NCBI GenBank assembly: GCA_034696485.1
Contig: JAQIWT010000735.1
Coordinates: forward strand, 1 to 15,651
Source of the DNA: Isohypsibius dastychi
Taxonomy: Eukaryota; Tardigrada; Eutardigrada; Parachela; Isohypsibiidae
DNA length: 15,651 bases
Direction of reading: 5' to 3'
A program made the translations under genes and the position numbers. This document shows positions 1-8,000 of this stretch, piece by piece. The notes beneath the pieces are model-generated. The model saw only the letters and a list, made by a program, of their open reading frames with translations, made no database searches and was not told where the DNA came from. Positions within the stretch are counted from its first letter, which is position 1, and every line of letters starts with the position of its first letter.

Positions 1-32
<32 letters not shown>
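1..32. repeat. 32-base poly-C run at the window edge
   Basis: The first 32 bases are all C, followed at once by ordinary mixed sequence. No other homopolymer in the window approaches this length; the next longest C run is inside the 38-bp minisatellite. A pure C run at a sequence edge is typical of a contig end where a two-colour Illumina poly-G read artefact (seen here as its complement) was assembled. A genuine G/C homopolymer cannot be excluded. Confidence 0.9.
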
Positions 33-545
33 ACGAGGATGGTGCAGTGATGTTTTGGCTCAAGTTCAACTTCAAGCATTTGTTCGAACTTAAGTTCAGT
101 AAAATCAATCAGATTGTTTTCTTCAGATCTGCTTTAACGGTTCGAAAAATGTTATGTGAAAAAGAATCAGAGGCATTTTTATGATTGAATTTGAGAAAAC
201 AATCAGATGGTAAAATTACGTTCGCAATTCTTTTCTGACTCTGATGGACTTTTGATCAGATGCCAAAGTAGCCAAACCACAGTTCGACGAGCTTAAACTT
301 ACAACACAAGAACATCAGATGTCAGACCAAAAAATGAAAATTATGAGGCGAAAAGTGCCTCAGATAATAATCATTACATTCTCAGATGTTTCGAATTCCC
401 GGCCGGGCTTGTACGGTTTCACTTCGTTTGATTTACCCTGTTGTCAGTTCATCACATTTCTGCTGCGATTGGGAAAAAGGAAGACACTGAAATTGATGGT
501 TTTTCGAATACACGACATTTGGAGTGCAGTTCTGATTCGGTCAGG
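33..545. other. Gene-free stretch upstream of POP4
   Basis: I see no supported coding exon on either strand. The region presumably holds the promoter and 5' UTR of POP4. The one pattern that stands out is a recurring TCAGAT hexamer at 109, 123, 203, 256, 315, 360 and 382, with a TCAGAG variant at 167. No TATA box or other core element can be named with confidence. Confidence 0.4.
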
Positions 546-1287
546 ATGAGTTTGACAGACAAGGACTTATATGCTCCCATCGAAAGTCTTTCTTCGAAAA
601 CCTCCCAGGACTTCGAGCTTTTGCCGGACAAGGAGCAGGATCCAAAAATCTGAAGACTATTTTGAAAGAAGGCTTCGTTAGAGACAAGAGCAAATTCGAA
701 GAAGCATGGAGGAAGGTATGTTTTCCAAAACACAAGATGCACTTGAAGATGAGGAATTTTTCATGATTTTTTTTCAGAGTTATTTGGCTTTCAATCCGAA
801 GAAATCGGTAAAGAAAGTCAAAAAAGAAAAGAAACGGAAATGTCTGACCAGCAAAGAACGAAAAGAGCTCAAGGTTTTTGATATCCCGAAGGAGCAACAA
901 CGTTTCGATCTCGTACTTCCGCTCCACGAATTATGGTGCGGTTATATGGAGAAAACATTTCGTCTCTCCTCCCTTCAGGCTTCTCAGATTTCACTCGCCC
1001 AAGAAGATCTAACGAAAGCAGATTATCACGGAGCGATGCTGCGAGTTACGGAAGCGGTGAATCCCAGTTTGATCGGAATCGAAGGAATTGTTGTTCGTGA
1101 AACCAAGAATATGTTCCATGTGATAACTCGTCATGATTCGCTGAAAATCCTGCCGAAATCGGTCTGCACATTTGTTTGCCAGATGAAAGAGACTATAATC
1201 AAGATTTTCGGGAAGAATTTCTGTGCTAGGCCGGCGGATAGGATAAAGAAACGACTTGGGAAAAAGCAGCCCATTACGGTTTTGTGA
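546..1287 (+). CDS. POP4: Ribonuclease P protein subunit p29 (POP4/Rpp29), two exons, apparent frameshift in exon 1
   Basis: Rpp29 is an Sm-fold protein subunit of nuclear RNase P and RNase MRP, which mature tRNA 5' ends and process pre-rRNA. Exon 1 is 546-715 and exon 2 is 778-1287. The 62-bp intron runs from GTATGT (716) to TTTTTTTTCAG (777). Exon 2 starts in phase 0 and carries a lysine-rich stretch, then the family core: LTSKERKELKVFDI, EQQRFDLVLPLHELW, LTKADYHGA, GIEGIVVRETKN and LKILPKS. These match human POP4 in order. The ATG at 546 opens with MSLTDKDLYAPIESL but meets a stop after the A run at 644-648. The frame that joins exon 2 in phase continues after that run (LKEGFVRDKSKFEEAWRK). 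One missing A in the run would unite both parts into about 226 aa, close to the 220 aa of human POP4. The exon 2 call is strong; the exact start and whether the frameshift is real are less certain. Confidence 0.88.
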
Positions 1288-2065
1288 ACCGGAAGTCAGC
1301 TGCATATCTGCAGTGAAGGTTTTGCTGGATTGTTGGATGAAGGTTGGTTCTGAAACTGCTTCTGAACATTTTGAAAAATATGTCATTGTAAATGGATGGC
1401 AGTTGTTTTCTTGGAATGGCATTTTTGAGCCATAAGTATATGCTTCGAAAATTTTTGGCATGTAAATCAGTAAAATACGTCAGTCAGCATTCTGGATCCG
1501 TTGAATTTTTGTCGGTTGAACAGTCTTACAGTTTTCTTTTAATTTCCTTGTTAAGTGACCAGTTGGGTTTTGACTTGATATTTTGCGAAATTTCGGATTT
1601 AGTGGTCCGTTTTTGATTTCCGAAAACAGTTCCGTACTGGCTGCGGTAAATTAATTGAAAATAATCAATACTAATCCTTAAACAATACTGTACTTGCGAA
1701 ACGATTCCAAATGTTTTGCATGTTTGCACGGCTTCGGCGGCGTTTTACAAGTTAGAAACGACAAGCACGCAGTTTACGTAACATGTGCGGACATCGTACG
1801 TTCCGACCGTAGTGTGCGCAGGCAGGTCATTCTTCTCTAGGTTGACCGCTATCCGGGCCACGCCACGGTCAAAAGCTAGCTTCTTTTGCATTCTCTTCAG
1901 TCAGCATTTCAGTTTCGCCAGTTGCAGAGTTCCGGTCACGCTGCAACCTGATTATTGCCAATTTACAACCCGAATCCCGGTTTCATTTGCATCGTCTGCA
2001 GCATTGCATTTTCCCGTGCTGATAAATTGCCATAAGACAATAAATCCATTCTGTTTGCCGTGATA
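1288..2065 (+). promoter_or_regulatory. POP4 3' flank and presumed MCTP promoter/5' UTR
   Basis: No coding exon is supported here. The first part should hold the POP4 3' UTR, but I see no AATAAA close to its stop. From about 1725 to 1990 the sequence becomes visibly richer in C+G and CpG than its surroundings, as expected of a promoter or 5' UTR. A perfect TTACGTAA palindrome, a bZIP-type site, lies at 1774-1781. An AATAAA at 2039-2044 sits 22 bases before the MCTP ATG; its position makes it an unlikely poly(A) signal for POP4. Confidence 0.35.
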
Positions 2066-5000
2066 ATGGATTCTCTTCAAACCGATATCGAGCCAGAAGG
2101 TACGAAGACATCAGTAATTGCATTTCTTCGATTAAACGTACCTGATATACATTGCTTGCGATTGCGAATGTACACTTTGTTTTACAACCCTCTATGTACA
2201 ACCACTTGTTTGTACAACTTTATCGGCTTTTATTGATAGCGCTAACATAATCTTCAAACTCTTGAATCGAATCGCGAAGAGAACATTGCGTGATATTCGA
2301 GCGGTTTTCGGTGAAGGCAATTACCCTTCATTTGTTTTGTTTCGTGTTCCTTGACCAAAATCTTTCTAATGCTTTGTCAGAAAATGGTCAAATTCTTGAA
2401 GAAAGGTTATTTTTCTGGTTCAGATTTTCTAATCAAAAACCAACCTTCTACCTTTCGCAGGGAAAAAGCAACTTCCGGCGGAAAATGGTATCCATTCCAC
2501 AACTGTCCCGGAAACTGAGAAGAGTGAAAGCTTTGCTGATGTGGATTTGAAGAAGCCTGGATTTTTCAAGCGGTTGGCATTGCTGAAGAACCGTCGAGGT
2601 TTTCGAAGCATCGACAAACCACTTGGGGAAGTTACTGTTGTTGGCGCCAAGTAAGACGATTCGCTCCGCCCAGTTCTTCAGAATTCAAATGAATTTTGCA
2701 GTTCTTGTTTTTCTCAAGTGTTTGTTTTGTGTGAAGTACATTTTCCGATGTTATTCACAGACATGTACAGTTCAAGCGAAGTCTCAGCCATTCCGATTTG
2801 GAGAACGATTTGCAGTCGCCAAATGGTGAAACTCGCACAGAAATTCCGATTGAATTCCCGGATCGAATGACGCCACGCCGGTGGGCTTCCATGCCAAAAC
2901 GTTTGTCGATTTCGCAGGAAGTGCAGGAGCCTGAAGAAAACGAAGAAGAGCTCTCAGTTCCCAGCTACCGTCATCTTCCAGCTGATCGGTCTGCTTCGAA
3001 ATCGCCTCAAGAAAGCGTATTCTCACTTCAGTCTGCAGACGTGGTTGCGACAAAATTGACTTTCTCTCCGGAAAAGTCAGCGGAGGTTCCGGCTCCGGAA
3101 TTTATTCCGCGTCCTCTGCTGATTCGCTCGATTACGGAAGATGGATCTTCCGCTGCTCCCAAATCAACACCAAGCAGCACAAAAACAGAGGTAAGATTGA
3201 TTAGTCGTCACGTTACTAATCGGAATGGTTTATTAATCGATGCTCGGTGTGATCGAAGCTCAAGCGGAAAGCTTCCATATAAGTTTGCTCTGCAAATGTG
3301 AGTTGATCAATTTGAGAATCAACTGTGGTTTCCAAGATCATGTGAAATTTTATTTGTCCGGTTATGAAAATTCTTTCTGTAACGGAATTTTTCTAAATGG
3401 CGCCCTTTCAGTGAGCACAGCGGTTAATGAGTTGGCCAGTATTTTGCATTGAAAATTACTCAGTTTAGCCGGTTTGCAAGCCTTTGCTTGATATACAAGT
3501 ATGTTATGTATTTTAATCAAGTTGAACCAAAAGAGTTTTACAGCTCTTCTCAAAGGATAAAGATTGCAAGCTTGTTCGAAGTACTGTAATTCTCTAACAA
3601 ACGGGTTTTGTGGGATTGTACTGCATTTTTTTGTTGCTGCATTTGGTCAAGGCGTTTTAAAACTTGGTACTATTTTGTGCCTTGTGTTACTTGAAATTCA
3701 GTCCGGGTGATATGTTAGCTTGCCGTGAAGTTATCTGATAGAGAACCGCAACAAACTAATATCGTCTGTATAGATTTTTCTAAATTTGATTTAGTTTGGA
3801 TCCGGTTGTTTATTTCAGTCTTGCAAGTTATTTAGTTATTCAGTGATGCATCCTGAGATGCAGTGATTTCCGGTACAGATTGTTAAGATGGTTGTTCTCA
3901 TCCGTTTTCAGAGCCTCATATCGGTTTAAGAGCTTCTTTGAAATCAATTTGCGGAAGAGCTTTTCAAGAGTCAGTATTACACCCATGGATTACGGTATAT
4001 TCGTGTTGATTTCCGTTATGCATTTTTTCGGTCCGAAAATTGTCCAAGAAACCTTGTTTGATCCGACTGAATTCTTAATATATTTCGAATTAATATATAT
4101 GCAAGCTGTGGCAAGGAACCAATTGGCAGTTGTATTGTCTGTCTCTGAAGTCTTACTTTCCTCATTTCCGGTTGTTACATGAATCAATTTAGCGTGGTGT
4201 GTCGCTGTCACAAGAGGATGGGTCTCTGCGGAGCCATCCCTCTTCATTTTGTCCTTCAACTTAATTCCACCGATGTGACGAGTTGCTCTGGGGCAAAATG
4301 GGAGAAGCTCCCTTTTAAGCTGGAACAGTGGATCAATTTTGAGAAAACATCGGTAATCGTAATGGCTTTGAGCTTGTTAGTTTATTTTGCCCATGCTCGT
4401 CACGGGTTAAAGTCTCAGACACTTGGCGTGTGTTTCCAGTCACGGATTAGTGCTTTTGTTTATATGCACGTACCTGCGGTTTGTGGATTCTAATTTGGGA
4501 ATAATTGAAGATATTTTATTGATTTATTTGGCGGATAATTGCACGGGATTAGATGGGGTATTTTGGGAGGAGATGATCAGGATGAAGAGTCTCATCAAAA
4601 CTTTTTCACCGAAGTTTTCCAGAAAGAAAACGAGTGCCAGTGTGGAATTGGCTGATGAATTCGAAACTCGTGAAATTCAACCTACCATCCCGGTATGATT
4701 TTTGCTGCCATAACTGTACTCAAATTTCTTTTGAAATGTTTTTTTCAGAGATAAAACGCTGGTTTTTGCACGCCTCGTTTTCCCAGTGAGATTCAAGTGC
4801 TTTGAAATGTTCTTGCTCATTTTGCTTACCGAAATTTTTTTGTCGGACTCAACTCGATTGACTATTATATTGATGATATATTGAAATCTCATTTCGTTGT
4901 TTTTCCCGGGGTTTTTGAAGAGATTACCGCATTGTGTATTCTGAACGTTTTTCTCGATTTTCTGAGCACTCCAGCTCTATTGTCATATCTCGAATAATTA

Positions 5001-8000
5001 TTTGATCAGGCACACATTTCTGTTTGCGTTGCACATGTCTGTGTCAGATAAGATTGAAAATTGGATTTGCAGATCACGATGCAAAAATCTAGCACGCTTC
5101 AGATTTCCACGCAGCAATATTTGTCATTCAGAAAAGGAAGAAAGAATATGAAGGATAGATTAGCATATCTTTTAAAAACTTATTTTCAATTTTTGATTGA
5201 AAGATGGGGTTATTAGACTTTTATTTAACTTTTCGGTTTTATGCATAATTGGCAAACACAGAGAACCTTGCAGGCTTCATATCAGCTGAGCTGGGAGATG
5301 TGCATTTATCTTTGGTGATAAGTAGCATGTTTTTCTTTCAAGCGGAAACGTCTAGTCCTTATGCCAATGTGCCCAAGGGGTTTATCGCAGCAAGCAATTC
5401 CACCAAGACACCAATTCCACATTATTGTGTGGAATTCACATTATTAGCCAATTAATATCTTTTTCGTCCTGATTGGTTCTTTTTATGAAAATCGAGCCTG
5501 GGCTTAAGATCAGAAAATTACCAAGATGCAGGAACTGCTTCTTTTTTTGGGTCTTTGAAAATCGATAGTTACATGATTTTTTGTTTTCTTATTCAGTATG
5601 GTGCTTATGATGATGATAGTGCTTTTAAATGCGTTTTTCCTGAACGAGATGTGTTATTCAAGACCGATGGAATAATTGATTAGAAATAAAGTGCGAGAGT
5701 AAAAGTATCCTGATTCGCCGGGGGATCAAGGGCGAAAGTCACCGATCGATACTTGCATTCCAGTTCTGTCATAATCAGAATACTTTCGCGCAAGAAACCG
5801 GTTATTGTACATGGTCTGTTCTGAAGAAATATCACGGCATTCTGATTCTTGGGTTTCATCTGAGACTACCGTAGACAAACAACATCGCCCCAAATATTGT
5901 TCATGTTTTTAAACGGTTTTTTTCTATCTTTTAATACCGAAGCATTTCCCAGTGTATTTAGATTGCTTTTCTTCTGCGTTATCAACCTTACAGACCTTGG
6001 GAGTTCAGTGAACCTTCTGACTGCGTCTTGGAATAGTTATTCCCCTTTGTTTTGGATGGACATGATGATATTTGCAGAGTATTCTGTTGTGGGTCAGGTT
6101 TATCTGTCTTTTCTCTTATTTGTTTTCACAGATAAGCTTCTGAACCAGCATGCAGCTTTTGTGTTTATTTGAATTTTCTGACACTCACGGATAACACTAC
6201 TCTGGCAGCTGAATTAACCGGTCACTTTGATTCATTTTGTTTACGTTTTCATGCTAATTGTCCATTGGTCTTTTACAACTAAATTGTATTAAGGTAGCGT
6301 ACGGGGGATCGTCAGTTGATTAATTGTTTTTTTGCAGGTTCGAACGGTAGTCTCCTCCCCCAAACCTCTTGCGGCTCCACTGGCCCGCGCGACTTCCGCC
6401 GCCAAAATTTCCTCATCAGCATCGTCATGGGACCGAAGCGTTTCTATTTGCCTGGTCGAAGGACGGAAGTTGAAGGCGATGGACCGAGGTGGAACCAGTG
6501 ATCCCTTCTGTAAATTTAGACTCGGCACCGAAAAGTACCGCACGAAAACTATCCACAAAACGCTGGAACCGAAATGGAAAGAGACGTTCAACATGTTCCT
6601 GTACGACATGGCTGTGCCGGAACTGGAGATCACGGTGTGGGACTGGGATCGAGGTGTCAAGGATGATTATATGGGAAGAGCGGTTGTCGACCTCGCTGCC
6701 CTGGAGAGCGGAAAACTGCATAATTTTGAGCTGGATGTCATTTTAGAAGATGGCACAAAACGTAAGCTCCTTGATAGTGGCGCGAATATCGGCGGAAATC
6801 AGACTTGACTGAAGATTTAAAATCAAAAATGTACGAATATTAAATTAGAATTCAAAGAGAAGTAATTTTACTTGTGGTCTTTTTTGAAACTGCGAAGAAA
6901 CTGTGCTTATTCAGGACATGAAGGAATCGCTCGATAAGTTTTAAGCAGCTGTATTCGATTGAAGTACTATGTTTACACCGTGCTTCTTCTTGAGCATGAA
7001 GTGGAATTTGATTTTATCTTTATATTAAAGTGCTAACGTGCGGAGTGTGTCACACTGATTGAGTTGAGCTATTGGCTTTTGCGCAACTGCAGACACATGT
7101 TTGCCCGCTGTACTATTCTTTTCAGACCCGCACAGTCCAAATCAAAATACCGATTGAGCAGCTCATTTGCCATCGTCAAACGTATATTTTATCAAATATC
7201 AGGACCAGGGAGTGGTGTATTCCAAAAAACTTATCAAAAACTTCCGGTGGAACACCTAACAATAAAAATGGTTTCACCCTTCCGGTGAAACACTTGACAA
7301 TCCGAAGGGTTCCCCCCTTCAGGTGGAACACCTAACAATACGACGGGTTCTCCCCTTCCGGTGGAACACCTAACAATACGAGGGGTTCCCCCTTCCGATG
7401 GAACACCTAACGATACGAAGGGTTCTCCCCTTCCGGTGGAACACCTGACAATACGAGGGATTCCCCCTTCCGGTGGAACACTTGACAATCCGAAGGCTTC
7501 CCCCCCCCCTTACGGTGGAACACCTAACAATACGAGGGGTTCCCCCCTTCCGGTGGAACACCGAACAACACGAGGGGTTCCCCCCTTCCGATGGAACACC
7601 TAACGATACGAAGGGTTCTCCCCTTCCGGTGGAACACCTAACAATACGAGGGGTTCCCCCCTTCAGATGGAACACCTTACGATACAAGGGGTTCTCCCCT
7701 TCCGGTGGAACACCTCACAATACGAGGGGTTCCCCCTCCCGGTGGAACACTTGACAATCCGAAGGGTTCCCCCCTTCCGGTAGAACACCTAACAATACGA
7801 GGGGTCCCCCCCCCTTCTGGTGGAACACCTTATAATACAAAGGGTTGGACAGTTTGAGTGTAGCAGCTTAGGACTTGGAACTCCATAGTGAATTTTTTGA
7901 TCTCTGGAGATTTCTGCGCGTAGCGCGGAACACGCAGCTAGTCTCTATATTAAAGTGCTAGCGTTAGTGAGTGTGTCACACTGATTGTTTTGAGTGGTTG

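Larger units (their letters stand above)
3191..6337 (+). other. Large third intron of MCTP
   Basis: The intron is bounded by GAG^GTAAGA (3190/3191) and TTTTTTTGCAG^GTT (6337/6338), both phase 0. I searched its open frames for a missing C2 domain and saw none; frames at 3880-4182, 4179-4493, 5249-5455 and 5897-6172 have no recognisable domain or splice-bounded exon structure. It contains the candidate alternative first exon at 4573-4692, several hairpins (4212-4316, 5413-5436) and a hammerhead-like arrangement at 5703-5754, each described separately. Confidence 0.6.

Noticed and set aside
1009-1461. Minus-strand frame opposite POP4 exon 2
   Set aside because: It is the shadow of the conserved POP4 coding strand and has no recognisable domain.
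3880-4493. Open frames with hydrophobic stretches, possibly a missed gene or C2 exon
   Set aside because: No recognisable domain, no matching splice sites in phase with MCTP, and composition like the surrounding intron.
5897-6172. A 91-codon Phe/Leu-rich frame resembling a membrane protein
   Set aside because: T-rich intron DNA gives Phe- and Leu-rich frames by composition; there is no domain or splice evidence.
7234-7754. Several open frames on both strands rich in Pro, Gly and Arg
   Set aside because: They lie within the 38-bp minisatellite. Because 38 is not a multiple of three, each frame cycles through the same sequence and stays open on both strands; no start context, splice site or domain supports them.
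7241-7846. A CRISPR-like array
   Set aside because: Units are contiguous with no unique spacers, the setting is a eukaryotic intron, and the array sits inside a Helitron. It is a minisatellite.
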